Source: Viridibacterium curvum (GTDB lineage: Bacteria; Pseudomonadota; Gammaproteobacteria; Burkholderiales; Rhodocyclaceae). Taken from it: a stretch of DNA of 64,000 nt. Each line of letters begins with the position of its first letter. The first letter of the stretch is position 1. Below the pieces are notes generated by a model. The model worked only from the letters and a program-made list of their open reading frames with translations. It had not been told where the DNA came from and ran no database searches. Below are positions 36,798 through 45,309 of the stretch, one piece after another. The stretch is taken from assembly GCF_039544165.1 (NCBI RefSeq), contig NZ_BAABLD010000011.1, positions 62,001-126,000 of the forward strand. The letters run 5' to 3'. Position numbers and translations under genes: made by a program.

Positions 36798-38012
36798 ATG
36801 TACGTACTTCCTGCCTCGCTTGCCGAACGGGGGGTCATGGTCGTCGAGGACAGCGTTGTGCAACGCGCTTTCACGGTTGCACAGCTGCGCGAGCTAGGCG
36901 TTACTCAGGTCAGCGAAGCGCAAGATGGTGCCGACGCCTTGCGCAAGCTCGGCGAGCTGTCGCCGCAACCAGCGGTACTGATCATCGACCTGGAAATGCC
37001 CATCATGGACGGCGCCGAACTGATCCATCGGCTGGCAGGAATGGAGGGGTGCCCTGCCCTGATCGTCGCCAGTTCTCGCGAACGTAGACTGGTGGAGTCA
37101 GTCGTTGCGATGGTCAACGAGCTAAACATGCCGCTGCTGGGGATCATTCAGAAACCGGTTGACGGGGCTCAGCTTGGGCACTTGCTGACCGGTCTGGATA
37201 GCATCAAACCGACCACGAAGGCGGTCAAGCCGAGCAATGATCAATGCCTCACTCGGGATGAGTTGTCGAAGGCGATCGCAACACAACAGATCGTGCCGTA
37301 CTTTCAACCCAAGATCAGTTTGCGCAGTGGGGCGATGACCGGAGTTGAAGCACTCGCTCGCTGGGTGACACCAGATGGTTCCATCATCACGCCAAACCGC
37401 TTTATCCCGCTGGCAGAAAAGAGCGGCCTGATGAACGAGATGACGCTCTGCATCCTGGAGCAGTCTCTGATTGCGATGCAGGACTGGGAAACGGGCGGCC
37501 TGATGCCCTCGGTGGCCATCAACCTGTCAGCATCCTCGCTGGGCGACATGGTGATGGGCAATGCCATTCTGGAGCGCATTGAGAAGGCCGGAGAACCCTA
37601 TGAACGTATCGTGCTGGAGATCACCGAGAGCGTGCTCGTTGATAGCCACGAAGCGGTGCGCGACCTGATCCGTCTGCGGCTGCGCGGCTGTTGCCTGGCG
37701 ATTGATGATTACGGAACGGGCTTTTCGTCGATGGCCCAACTGACACGCATACCATTCAGCGAATTGAAGCTTGATCGGTCATTCGTCAATGGCGCGGCTG
37801 AAAACCCGAGTCTGCGTGCCATGCTGGAGTCCTCGATTGCGCTGGCCCGGCAACTGGGACTGGAAACAGTTGCTGAAGGTGTGGAATGTGCGACTGACCT
37901 GGCGCTGCTGAGACGGCTGGGTTGCGATGTGGCACAAGGCTTCTTCCTTTCTCGCCCATTGCCGGCCTCCCGCATCCCGGAGTTTGCGGCATCGCTCGCA
38001 GTTACGTCCTGA
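36798..38012 (+). CDS. receiver-EAL cyclic-di-GMP phosphodiesterase
   Basis: A 404-residue protein. Residues 10-130 are a receiver domain with acceptor Asp64 (LIIDLEMPIMDG). Residues ~155-400 are an EAL domain with EAL at 184-186 and the catalytic set intact: NLSASSL, LEITESV, DDYGTGFSS, LKLDRSFV, VAEGVE, QGFFLSRP. It should hydrolyse cyclic di-GMP in a phosphorylation-controlled way. It starts 5 bases after cheB, so it is the last gene of the chemosensory operon. Confidence 0.93.
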   Translation: MYVLPASLAERGVMVVEDSVVQRAFTVAQLRELGVTQVSEAQDGADALRKLGELSPQPAVLIIDLEMPIMDGAELIHRLAGMEGCPALIVASSRERRLVESVVAMVNELNMPLLGIIQKPVDGAQLGHLLTGLDSIKPTTKAVKPSNDQCLTRDELSKAIATQQIVPYFQPKISLRSGAMTGVEALARWVTPDGSIITPNRFIPLAEKSGLMNEMTLCILEQSLIAMQDWETGGLMPSVAINLSASSLGDMVMGNAILERIEKAGEPYERIVLEITESVLVDSHEAVRDLIRLRLRGCCLAIDDYGTGFSSMAQLTRIPFSELKLDRSFVNGAAENPSLRAMLESSIALARQLGLETVAEGVECATDLALLRRLGCDVAQGFFLSRPLPASRIPEFAASLAVTS

Positions 38013-38061
38013 GCGGCAAGGTTCGCAGACCTCAGAAGCCCACCCGGCGACTCCGCCACAC

Positions 38062-39171
38062 TCAGTCCAGGTCCAGCGCCTCGCCCATCACGCGGCGATA
38101 GAACTCGTGAAAATGCTGCATGCCGTCTTCCATCGGAGACTGGTAGGGCCCCGCATCGCTGCGGCCTTCCTTGTACAGCGCCAGACGGCCGCGATCCATG
38201 CGCTCGCCGATTTCGTCGTCTTCGACGGCAGTTTCCATGTAGGCCGCCTGCTCGGCTTCGATGAAGTCGGGCTCGAATGCCGCGATCTCTTCGGGATAGT
38301 AGAACTCGACGACATTGAGCGTGCGGTTCACGTCCTGCGGGATGAGGTGCGAAACCACCAGCACATGCGGATACCACTCGACCATGATGTTCGGGTAGTA
38401 GGTCAGCCAGATCGCGCCTTGCGGCGGGTGCTGGTCGCCATAGATGTCGCGTACGGCCTTGTGCCAGCGCTCGTAGGTCGGGCTGCCGGGCTTCTGCAGC
38501 GAGGTGATGCCGACCTTCTGCACCGAGTACCACTCGCCGAACTGCCAGGACAGATCGTCGCAAGTGACGAAGCCGCCAAGCCCAGGGTGGAACGGTGCAA
38601 CGTGGTAGTCCTCGAGATAGACCTCGATGAAGGTCTTCCAGTTGTAGTTGCACTGGTGGTGCTCGACCTTGCCCAGGACGTAGCCCGAGAAATCGAGCTG
38701 ATCGGCCACCTGCATGCCTGCGAGATCGGCATTCGCCGAGCGCGGCCCCCTGAACTGCAGCCCATGCCAGGACTCCAGCGACTGGCGGTCAAGGTTCAGG
38801 CAAGGCTTTTCCGGAAAGTGCGGCGCACCGATCAACTGACCTTCGTTGCTGTAGGTCCAGCGATGAATCGGGCAAACGACATTGCGCGCGGAACCCGCGC
38901 CTTCCAGCATGATGGCCTGGCGATGGCGGCAGATATTGGACATCAGCTGAATGCCACTTTCGGTGTGCATCAGCATACGGGCGTGATCCTGCCAGCCCAG
39001 CGTGCGGTAGTTGCCGGGTTCCGGCACCATCAGCTCGTGGCCTACGTAGCCCGGCCCTGCATCGAAGAGCAGGCGCTTTTCGAGCTCGAAAAGCTTCTCG
39101 TCGAAATAGGCGGAAACCGGCAGCTGGCTTGCGGCCGGAGCAAGTCGGGAACGCGAATCGATCTGGGACAT
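38062..39171 (-). CDS. Rieske aromatic ring-hydroxylating oxygenase, large subunit
   Basis: A 369-residue oxygenase alpha subunit. Rieske [2Fe-2S] ligands are Cys81-x-His83 and Cys100-x2-His103 (CRHR, CPIH). The mononuclear iron site is in LEDYHVAPFHPGL with a distal Asp. No electron-transfer partner gene is adjacent and the substrate is unknown. The ATG at 39171 follows AAGG closely. It is divergent from xseB. Confidence 0.88.
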   Translation of the reverse strand: MSQIDSRSRLAPAASQLPVSAYFDEKLFELEKRLLFDAGPGYVGHELMVPEPGNYRTLGWQDHARMLMHTESGIQLMSNICRHRQAIMLEGAGSARNVVCPIHRWTYSNEGQLIGAPHFPEKPCLNLDRQSLESWHGLQFRGPRSANADLAGMQVADQLDFSGYVLGKVEHHQCNYNWKTFIEVYLEDYHVAPFHPGLGGFVTCDDLSWQFGEWYSVQKVGITSLQKPGSPTYERWHKAVRDIYGDQHPPQGAIWLTYYPNIMVEWYPHVLVVSHLIPQDVNRTLNVVEFYYPEEIAAFEPDFIEAEQAAYMETAVEDDEIGERMDRGRLALYKEGRSDAGPYQSPMEDGMQHFHEFYRRVMGEALDLD

Positions 39172-39288
39172 ACGCCTTGGGAAACCTCCAGGACCCCCGT
39201 CCGCGGGTACAGGCCCGACAGGGTTTCTGCAATCGGACGGAGTCAGGAACGGGCTCCGGATTGCAGCCGGAAATGCAAAGCATTGAAT

Positions 39289-39294
39289 TATAAT
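39289..39294 (+). promoter_or_regulatory. -10 box upstream of xseB-ispA-dxs
   Basis: TATAAT in the 195-base divergent region. No -35 at optimal spacing was found (TTGCAG is 22 bases away), so confidence is moderate. Confidence 0.4.
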
Positions 39295-39366
39295 CTGAGG
39301 CCCCGCTTTTCGTCAGCCTGATGGCCCCCCTGCCCAGTCTGGCAGACGCACCCGGAACCCTCCTCG

Positions 39367-39639
39367 ATGAAATCCGCAGACGCAGCCGGCAAGCGCGTGA
39401 ACGACGCCGACTCAAGCATTCCGTCCCGCTTCGAAGATGCCGTAGCCGAACTCGAAGCCCTCGTTGTCGCCATGGAAGGCGGCGATCTGTCGCTTGAGGA
39501 CTCGCTGCGCGCGTTCGAACGCGGCAGCGTACTGTTGCGCCACTGCCGCTCAACGCTGGAATCCGCGGAACAACGCATCCGTGTCCTTGAAAACGACGCC
39601 CTGAAGGATTTCGACCCCGGGCAGAACAACAACTCATGA
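39367..39639 (+). CDS. xseB: exodeoxyribonuclease VII small subunit
   Basis: A 90-residue XseB: FEDAVAELEALVVAMEGGDLSLEDSLRAFERGSVLLRHCRSTLESAEQRI is the complete family helix pair. It forms the multi-subunit exonuclease with XseA, which is not in this window. The end overlaps ispA (ATGA). Confidence 0.93.
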   Translation: MKSADAAGKRVNDADSSIPSRFEDAVAELEALVVAMEGGDLSLEDSLRAFERGSVLLRHCRSTLESAEQRIRVLENDALKDFDPGQNNNS

Positions 39640-40538
39640 CCGCCACACCTGCCACAAGATTTCCTGAATGGATGGCCAGCATCCAGCGTCGCACTGAAGA
39701 AGCGCTGGCGCGCCTGTTGCCTCCTGCCAGCATTGCCCCGACCCGCCTGCACGATGCCATGCGCTACGCGACGCTGGGGGGTGGCAAACGTGTCCGTCCG
39801 CTCCTGGCCTTCGCCGCTGGCGAAATCGCCGGGGCATCGCTTGAGCGAATCGACACCCTTGCCTGCGCACTCGAATGCATCCATGTCTATTCGCTGGTGC
39901 ATGACGACATGCCCTGCATGGACGACGATGTCCTGCGTCGTGGCAAGCCCACTGTACATGTGCAGTACGACGACGCCACCGCCCTGCTGGTTGGCGACGC
40001 CTTGCAGACGCTGGCGTTCGAGCTGGTCAGTCAGCGCGGCCTGTTCGACGACGCGCAGCGCCAGCTGCGCGCTGCCGCCGTACTGGCCAAGGCCAGCGGC
40101 TCACGTGGCATGGCCGGTGGCCAGGCCATAGACCTTGCTTCTGTGGGTCACGCGTTGAGCCGCGAAGAGCTTGAGTTCATGCACATCCACAAGACCGGCG
40201 CCCTGATCCGGGCGGCCGTACAGCTGGGGGCACTGGCAGGTGATCTGGCGGATGCCGAACTGGAGCGCCTCGACCACTTCGGCAAGTGTATCGGCCTGCT
40301 GTTCCAGGTCGTCGACGACATCCTTGATGCTACCGCCGACACCGCCACCCTGGGCAAGACCGCAGGCAAAGACGCCGCCAACGAGAAACCCACCTACGTC
40401 AGCATCATCGGTCTGAACGCTGCGCGGGAGTTGGCAGACGAACTGGCCACCGAGGCCCGCAACACGCTCACCCCCTTTGGCAACGCCGCCAGCCGGCTGC
40501 AGGACATCACCCAGTACATCGTCAGCAGGCCCTTCTGA
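39636..40538 (+). CDS. ispA: farnesyl diphosphate synthase
   Basis: A 300-residue prenyltransferase with both Asp-rich motifs: DDMPCMDDD (first) and QVVDDILD (second), plus GGKRVRPLLAFAAGE. It condenses IPP with DMAPP and GPP to make FPP for quinones, undecaprenol and hopanoids. Sits between xseB and dxs, the normal proteobacterial order. Confidence 0.95.
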   Translation: MTATPATRFPEWMASIQRRTEEALARLLPPASIAPTRLHDAMRYATLGGGKRVRPLLAFAAGEIAGASLERIDTLACALECIHVYSLVHDDMPCMDDDVLRRGKPTVHVQYDDATALLVGDALQTLAFELVSQRGLFDDAQRQLRAAAVLAKASGSRGMAGGQAIDLASVGHALSREELEFMHIHKTGALIRAAVQLGALAGDLADAELERLDHFGKCIGLLFQVVDDILDATADTATLGKTAGKDAANEKPTYVSIIGLNAARELADELATEARNTLTPFGNAASRLQDITQYIVSRPF

Positions 40539-40567
40539 TAACAACGACAACATATCGAACCCGACTG

Positions 40568-42454
40568 ATGGACCGCTCACACAACGCCATGCCCACCTTC
40601 CCACTGCTCGAAGCTGTCAACTCCCCTGCTGAACTGCGTGCGCTGGAGCGCAAGCAACTACCCCAGCTTGCCGAAGAGCTGCGCGCTTTCCTGATCGAGT
40701 CCGTCTCGCGCACCGGCGGCCACCTGTCGTCCAACCTCGGCACAGTTGAACTGACCATCGCCCTGCACTACGTTTTCAACACGCCGGAAGATCGCATCGT
40801 GTGGGACGTCGGCCATCAGACTTACGGCCACAAGATCCTCACCGGTCGCCGCGAGGCCATGGCTGGGCTGCGCCAGTTCGAGGGGATTTCCGGCTTCCCC
40901 CGCCGTAGCGAAAGCGACTACGACACCTTCGGCACGGCGCACTCATCCACCTCGATCTCTGCAGCTCTGGGCATGGCTGTCGCAGCCCAGCGCAAGGGCG
41001 AAGATCGTCACGCCATTGCGGTGATCGGTGATGGTGCGATGTCTGCCGGCATGGCTTTCGAAGCCCTCAACAACGCCGGCGTCATGGACGCCAATCTGCT
41101 GGTCGTACTCAACGACAACGAGATGTCGATTTCGCCGCCGGTGGGCGCGCTCACCAACATCCTCGCTCGCCTGCTGTCCGGCAGGACCTATAACTTCGCC
41201 CGTCGTGCCGGCGAAAAAGTGCTGGGCGGCACCCTCGGCGACTTCGCCAAGCGCGTCGAAGAACATGTGAAGGGCCTGGTCACTCCCGGCACCCTGTTCG
41301 AAGAATTCGGCTTCAACTACATCGGCCCCATCGATGGCCATGACCTGGACACGCTCATCCCCACTCTGCAGAACCTGAGCGAGCTCAAGGGTCCTCAGTT
41401 CCTGCACGTCGTAACGCGCAAAGGCCAAGGCTACAAGCTTGCGGAAGCCGACCCCATCCTCTATCACGGCGTTGGCAAGTTCGATCACAGCGCCGGTATC
41501 CAGGGCGGCGGCAAGTCTTCCGGCAAGCTGAGTTACACGCAGGTATTCGGCGACTGGTTGTGCGATATGGCCAAGGCTGACGAGCGCCTTGTAGCGATTA
41601 CGCCGGCCATGCGCGAAGGCTCGGGCCTCGTGCGCTTCGAACAGGAATTCCCGCAGCGCTACTTCGATGTCGGCATCGCTGAACAACACGCGTTGACTTT
41701 CGCGGCGGGTCTCGCATGCGAAGGCCTCAAACCTGTCGTCGCGATCTACTCAACCTTTCTGCAGCGCGCTTACGACCAGCTGATCCATGACATCGCGCTG
41801 CAGAACCTGCCCGTCATGCTCGCCATTGATCGCGCTGGTCTGGTTGGCGCTGACGGTGCCACGCACCACGGCGCATTCGACATTTCCTACCTGCTGTGCG
41901 TACCCAACCTTGTCATCATGGCCCCCGCTGACGAAGCTGAATGCCGCCAACTGCTCAGCACGGCATTCAAGCTCGATGCCCCGACGGCGGTGCGCTACCC
42001 GCGCGGCAGCGGCCTCGGCATCACCCCGTCCAGCGATCTCGCTACCCTGCCCGTCGGCAAGGGCGAAGTGCGTCGCCAGGGCAGGAAGGTCGCCCTGCTC
42101 GCCTTCGGCAGCATGCTGGGCGCAGCCTTGCAAGCGGCAGACCGCCTCGACGCAACGGTAGCCAACATGCGCTTCATCAAGCCACTGGATGCCGCACTGA
42201 CCTGCGAACTCGCGCGCCAGCATGAGCTCATCGTCACACTGGAGGAAAACGCCGTGATCAGCGGCGCCGGCAGCGAAGTCAGCCGCGTGCTCGCCGAGGC
42301 CGGCATCCAGACGCCGGTCCTGCATATCGGCCTGCCCGACCACTTCATCGACCATGGCGACCAGCAGCAGCTGATGCAACTTATCGGGCTCGATGCGGCC
42401 CACATCACAACTGCAGTCTCCAATCGTCTCGATACCCTCGGGCAATCGGAATAA
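40568..42454 (+). CDS. dxs: 1-deoxy-D-xylulose-5-phosphate synthase
   Basis: A 628-residue TPP enzyme that makes DXP from pyruvate and glyceraldehyde 3-phosphate. TPP motif GDGAMSAGMAFEALNNAG...NDN and the transketolase blocks FDVGIAEQHALTFAAGLA and HHGAFDISYL are present. The start is 40568 or the second ATG at 40589; neither has a good ribosome site. The stop codon overlaps the first base of a large palindrome. Confidence 0.96.
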   Translation: MDRSHNAMPTFPLLEAVNSPAELRALERKQLPQLAEELRAFLIESVSRTGGHLSSNLGTVELTIALHYVFNTPEDRIVWDVGHQTYGHKILTGRREAMAGLRQFEGISGFPRRSESDYDTFGTAHSSTSISAALGMAVAAQRKGEDRHAIAVIGDGAMSAGMAFEALNNAGVMDANLLVVLNDNEMSISPPVGALTNILARLLSGRTYNFARRAGEKVLGGTLGDFAKRVEEHVKGLVTPGTLFEEFGFNYIGPIDGHDLDTLIPTLQNLSELKGPQFLHVVTRKGQGYKLAEADPILYHGVGKFDHSAGIQGGGKSSGKLSYTQVFGDWLCDMAKADERLVAITPAMREGSGLVRFEQEFPQRYFDVGIAEQHALTFAAGLACEGLKPVVAIYSTFLQRAYDQLIHDIALQNLPVMLAIDRAGLVGADGATHHGAFDISYLLCVPNLVIMAPADEAECRQLLSTAFKLDAPTAVRYPRGSGLGITPSSDLATLPVGKGEVRRQGRKVALLAFGSMLGAALQAADRLDATVANMRFIKPLDAALTCELARQHELIVTLEENAVISGAGSEVSRVLAEAGIQTPVLHIGLPDHFIDHGDQQQLMQLIGLDAAHITTAVSNRLDTLGQSE

Positions 42455-42478
42455 TAGTTGAGCAAATTGCTCAACTAT
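42454..42478. promoter_or_regulatory. IscR type-1-like palindrome upstream of folE2
   Basis: A perfect inverted repeat with arms ATAGTTGAGCAA and TTGCTCAACTAT around one base. It matches the 25-base E. coli IscR type-1 consensus (ATASYYGA...TCRRSTAT) at 21 of 25 positions; the four mismatches are symmetric (CT/AG replaced by GC/GC). Its right end runs into the TATAAT at 42476-42481, so a bound regulator could block folE2 transcription. Confidence 0.6.
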
Positions 42479-42479
42479 A

Positions 42480-42495
42480 ATAGTCTGCGGACTAT
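42480..42495. promoter_or_regulatory. second palindrome at the folE2 promoter
   Basis: ATAGTC-TGCG-GACTAT, a perfect 6-base inverted repeat that shares the ATAG...CTAT ends with the upstream palindrome. The perfect -10 box TATAAT (42476-42481) bridges the two repeats. Likely a second operator half-set or an alternative site for the same regulator. Confidence 0.45.
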
Positions 42496-42527
42496 ATGCT
42501 CCTTATCCGGATTTCACGCTGCAAAAC

Positions 42528-43343
42528 ATGACCATTACCACCGAGACCCGTCCCACGACGATGCCTGACGTTCAGGGCTTTGAAGATCGTCGCCACATCG
42601 CCATCGACAAGGTCGGCATCAAGTCGATCCGTCACCCCGTGCGCGTCAAGGATCGCTCCGAAGGTGTCCAGCACACCATCGCCACGTTCAACATGTACGT
42701 CGGACTGCCCCACAACTTCAAGGGCACCCACATGTCTCGCTTCGTCGAGATCCTCAACAGCCAGGAGCGCGAAATCTCGGTGGAGTCCTTCGAGCCCATG
42801 CTGCGCTCAATGGTCAAGCGACTCGAAGCCGAAACCGGCCTCATCGAAATGCGCTTCCCCTACTTCATCAACAAGACCGCCCCGGTTTCAGGTGTGCAAA
42901 GCCTGCTCGACTATGAAGTCACCTTTATCGGCGAGATAAAAGCCGGCGGTGTGTATGAACTCAAGGTGTCGGTGATCGTCCCTGTCACGAGCCTGTGCCC
43001 CTGCTCAAAGAAGATCTCGGACTACGGCGCGCACAATCAGCGTTCGCACGTGACGGTGACCGCCGTGCTCAACAGCCACATCTGGCTCGAAGAAATCATC
43101 CAGAAGGTTGAAGCTCAGGCATCTTGCGAGCTCTACGGTCTACTCAAGCGCCCGGACGAGAAGTACGTGACGGAACGTGCCTACGACAACCCCAAGTTCG
43201 TCGAAGACATGGTGCGTGACGTCGCTGGCGCTCTCAACGAAGAGTCGCGCATCGACGCCTATGTCGTCGAATCCGAGAACTTCGAATCCATTCACAACCA
43301 CTCGGCTTACGCGCTGATCGAAAACGACAAGCGCAAGCGCTAA
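42528..43343 (+). CDS. folE2: GTP cyclohydrolase FolE2 (type IB)
   Basis: A 271-residue FolE2, which makes dihydroneopterin triphosphate from GTP in place of FolE. Seen: HTIATFNMYVGLPHNFKGTHMSRF, the catalytic Cys in TSLCPCSKKISDYGAHNQRS, and SAYALIENDKRKR at the end. Type IB enzymes can use metals other than zinc and are often controlled by Zur; no Zur box is seen here, but the IscR-like palindromes are. It follows dxs and has its own promoter and terminator. Confidence 0.95.
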   Translation: MTITTETRPTTMPDVQGFEDRRHIAIDKVGIKSIRHPVRVKDRSEGVQHTIATFNMYVGLPHNFKGTHMSRFVEILNSQEREISVESFEPMLRSMVKRLEAETGLIEMRFPYFINKTAPVSGVQSLLDYEVTFIGEIKAGGVYELKVSVIVPVTSLCPCSKKISDYGAHNQRSHVTVTAVLNSHIWLEEIIQKVEAQASCELYGLLKRPDEKYVTERAYDNPKFVEDMVRDVAGALNEESRIDAYVVESENFESIHNHSAYALIENDKRKR

Positions 43344-43359
43344 GTGTATTTGCTCCAAC

Positions 43360-43391
43360 AAAAAAGCCGCAGGCATGCCTGCGGCTTTTTT
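43360..43391. terminator. bidirectional intrinsic terminator after folE2
   Basis: A perfect 16-base inverted repeat, AAAAAAGCCGCAGGCA / TGCCTGCGGCTTTTTT, directly after the folE2 stop. It works for folE2 and, on the other strand, backs up the rpsI terminator. Confidence 0.93.
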
Positions 43392-43434
43392 GTTGCCGGC
43401 TTTGTCACACGAATACTTCGATCAGCGCACAAGC

Positions 43435-43462
43435 AAAGAGCCCGCATCGCTGCGGGCTCTTT
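43435..43462 (-). terminator. intrinsic terminator of rplM-rpsI
   Basis: AAAGAGCCCGCA-TCGC-TGCGGGCTCTTT, a perfect 12-base stem 20 bases beyond the rpsI stop. On the minus strand it is followed by a T-rich stretch. Confidence 0.88.
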
Positions 43463-43481
43463 ACTGAAGATCGAAAACGGA

Positions 43482-43877
43482 TTAGCGCTTCGAGAACTGC
43501 TTGCGACGACGTGCACCGTGCAAACCGACCTTCTTACGTTCGACTTCGCGTGCATCACGCGTCACGAAACCGGCCTTCTTCAGCGGCGACTTCAGCGCTG
43601 CGTCGAAGTCGATCAGGGCGCGGGTGATACCGTGGCGCACAGCACCAGCTTGACCCGACTCGCCACCACCGGTGACGTTGACCATGATGTCGAAACGATC
43701 AACATTCTGGGTCAGTTCGAGCGGCTGACGCACAATCATGCGACCAGTTTCACGCGAAAAAAATTGGTCCAGAGGCTTGCCGTTCACGACGATCTTGCCA
43801 GAACCTGCCTTGATGAAAACACGGGCAATCGCAGTTTTGCGACGACCAGTACCGTAGTTGTATTGTCCGACGGGCAT
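43482..43877 (-). CDS. rpsI: 30S ribosomal protein S9
   Basis: A 131-residue S9 with YNYGTGRRKTAIARVFIKAGSG at the start and the basic tail ARRRKQFSKR that reaches the P-site tRNA. I use the second of two adjacent ATGs (43877), which has AGGAG at better spacing than 43880. It follows rplM by 14 bases. Confidence 0.96.
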   Translation of the reverse strand: MPVGQYNYGTGRRKTAIARVFIKAGSGKIVVNGKPLDQFFSRETGRMIVRQPLELTQNVDRFDIMVNVTGGGESGQAGAVRHGITRALIDFDAALKSPLKKAGFVTRDAREVERKKVGLHGARRRKQFSKR

Positions 43878-43891
43878 CATGCGCTCCTGGT

Positions 43892-44320
43892 TCAGAATTC
43901 GAGGGTTTTGGGCTGCTGTGCTGCGTGCGGATGTTGACCGCCGGCATAACACTTGAGCTTCTTGAGCATGGCGTAGCCAAGCGGGCCCTTCGGCAGCATG
44001 CCCTTCACAGCCTTCTCGAGCACGCGCTCAGGATGACGCTGCTGCAGCTTGGTGAAGTTGGTTTCGTAGATGCCGCCGGGATATCCGGAGTGACGGTAAT
44101 ACTTCTTGTCCAGCGCCTTGTTGCCCGTCACGCGCAGCTTGTCGACGTTCACGACGATGATGAAATCACCCGTGTCAACGTGAGGCGTATAGATGGCCTT
44201 GTGCTTGCCACGCAGGCGGCGCGCGATTTCACTGGCCAGGCGGCCCAGCACCTTGTCATTTGCATCCACCACGTACCAGTCGTGAACGACCTCGTGGGGC
44301 TTTGCGGAAAACGTACCCAT
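43892..44320 (-). CDS. rplM: 50S ribosomal protein L13
   Basis: A 142-residue L13, the same length as in E. coli: DWYVVDANDKVLGRLASEIARRLRGKHK and KMLPKGPLG-type blocks (VKGMLPKGPLGYAML) are present. The second of two ATGs (44320) fits the AAGGAA site and the family start; 44323 is possible. Leader of about 100 bases from the predicted promoter. Confidence 0.96.
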   Translation of the reverse strand: MGTFSAKPHEVVHDWYVVDANDKVLGRLASEIARRLRGKHKAIYTPHVDTGDFIIVVNVDKLRVTGNKALDKKYYRHSGYPGGIYETNFTKLQQRHPERVLEKAVKGMLPKGPLGYAMLKKLKCYAGGQHPHAAQQPKTLEF

Positions 44321-44429
44321 CATGAAATTCCTTGAGATTGAGTTTCTTGGAAACCTTGTTGTTGTCGCTTCACCAGGCGCAACCCAGATGAAGCAAAGCC
44401 ACACCCCCCGCCAAGGCAGAGAGCCAAGC

Positions 44430-44459
44430 ACTATAGAGGAAAAATGACTGGCCAGTCAA
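44430..44459 (-). promoter_or_regulatory. predicted rplM-rpsI promoter
   Basis: On the minus strand TTGACT (44459-44454) and TATAGT (44435-44430) are 18 bases apart. Start of transcription is expected near 44423, giving a leader of about 100 bases, long enough for L13-type autoregulation. Confidence 0.75.
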
Positions 44460-44512
44460 GACCTTGCGCAGACGGCCGCACCGGAAGCACAAACACCGCG
44501 TTCGCAACGGGC

Positions 44513-44625
44513 AAAAAAAAACGCAGCTCGGTTGGAGCTGCGCCAAGTCCACACCAAAGGAGGAGGGTGGAGGAGACACCGGTAAGATTCCTGCTAACAA
44601 ACAGTTCAGCAAGAACCTGTGTACG
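44513..44625 (-). ncRNA. predicted trans-acting small RNA with CU-rich loop
   Basis: A free-standing unit of about 113 bases between the tRNA genes and rplM: a sigma-70 promoter (44660-44632), a first hairpin (ACAGGTTC...GAACTGT, 44620-44601), an unpaired CU-rich stretch (contains CTCCTCC and CCTCCTCC, 44552-44574), and a perfect intrinsic terminator (CGCAGCTC/GAGCTGCG plus nine Ts, 44542-44513). The CU-rich stretch can pair with Shine-Dalgarno sequences, as in several Hfq-dependent RNAs. An open frame (MKTVHRF...) begins within the -10 box and has no ribosome site, so it is probably not translated. Confidence 0.6.
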
Positions 44626-44631
44626 GTTTTC

Positions 44632-44660
44632 ATTATGCAAATCGAACTTGTGCGGCGCAA
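44632..44660 (-). promoter_or_regulatory. predicted promoter of the small RNA
   Basis: Minus strand: TTGCGC (44660-44655), 17-base spacer, CATAAT (44637-44632). Start is expected near 44625. Confidence 0.55.
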
Positions 44661-44906
44661 GGATTATTTGCGGCGGCGCACTCAATTCTTTCTATGCCAT
44701 CATCAATGTCGCTTATACAAAGAATCGATGCTAACCATTTCACTACAAAGACATTTTCTTGACGCCGCGCATCCGTTTTGCGAAGCGCAACTCAGAGGCA
44801 CCTCAAAACCAACCCAGCTATGCTGCAGCGCACACAAACGCAATCTGCTGTTTTTGTTGTATTTATTGAATTTAAGGGGAAGACAAAACCCCCTGCGGCT
44901 CAAAAT
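44661..44906. other. AT-richer intergenic stretch, no gene seen
   Basis: Between the tRNA terminator and the small-RNA promoter. Its base composition is lower in GC than its neighbours. Open frames here are short, lack ribosome sites and in part run into antisense tRNA sequence. A TATAAG-like element on the minus strand has no matching -35. Confidence 0.4.
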
Positions 44907-44932
44907 GAAAATGCCCCTTTCGGGGCATTTTC
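44907..44932 (-). terminator. terminator of the tRNA operon
   Basis: GAAAATGCCCC-TTTC-GGGGCATTTTC, an 11-base perfect stem, five bases beyond the encoded CCA of tRNA-Asp. The A/T base pairs at its foot supply the U-tract. Confidence 0.8.
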
Positions 44933-44936
44933 GGTT

Positions 44937-45013
44937 TGGCGGAGTGGACGGGACTCGAACCCGCGACCCCCGGCGTGACAGGCCGGTATTCTAACCGACT
45001 GAACTACCACTCC
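44937..45013 (-). tRNA. tRNA-Asp (GTC)
   Basis: 77 bases including encoded CCA. Acceptor stem GGAGTGG/CCACTCC, anticodon loop CTGTCAC with GTC, T loop GGTTCGAGTCC. Third gene of the Ala-Glu-Asp tRNA operon. Confidence 0.97.
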
Positions 45014-45091
45014 ACGCAACCAGTCTTTTTCAAGACCAGCTGCTTTGCACTACAACTTGTCGGGTCGGTTAAACCGACAAGCCATCAAAAC

Positions 45092-45167
45092 TGGCGTCCC
45101 CACGGGGATTCGAACCCCGGTTATCGCCGTGAAAGGGCGGTGTCCTAGGCCTCTAGACGATGGGGAC
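45092..45167 (-). tRNA. tRNA-Glu (TTC)
   Basis: 76 bases including encoded CCA. Acceptor stem GTCCCCA/TGGGGAC, anticodon loop CTTTCAC with TTC, T loop GGTTCGAATCC. Confidence 0.97.
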
Positions 45168-45216
45168 AGAGGCAAATCTTTACTACTTGCTTTCGTTCAG
45201 CCGTCCACCGTTTTAT

Positions 45217-45292
<76 letters not shown>

Positions 45293-45309
45293 GCGAACGA
45301 AGAAGCAGA

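Noticed and set aside
44370..44660. Small minus-strand protein (MKTVHRFLLN...) in the rplM leader region
   Set aside because: Its ATG falls within the predicted -10 box, no ribosome site precedes it, and the frame crosses an intrinsic terminator and the rplM promoter.
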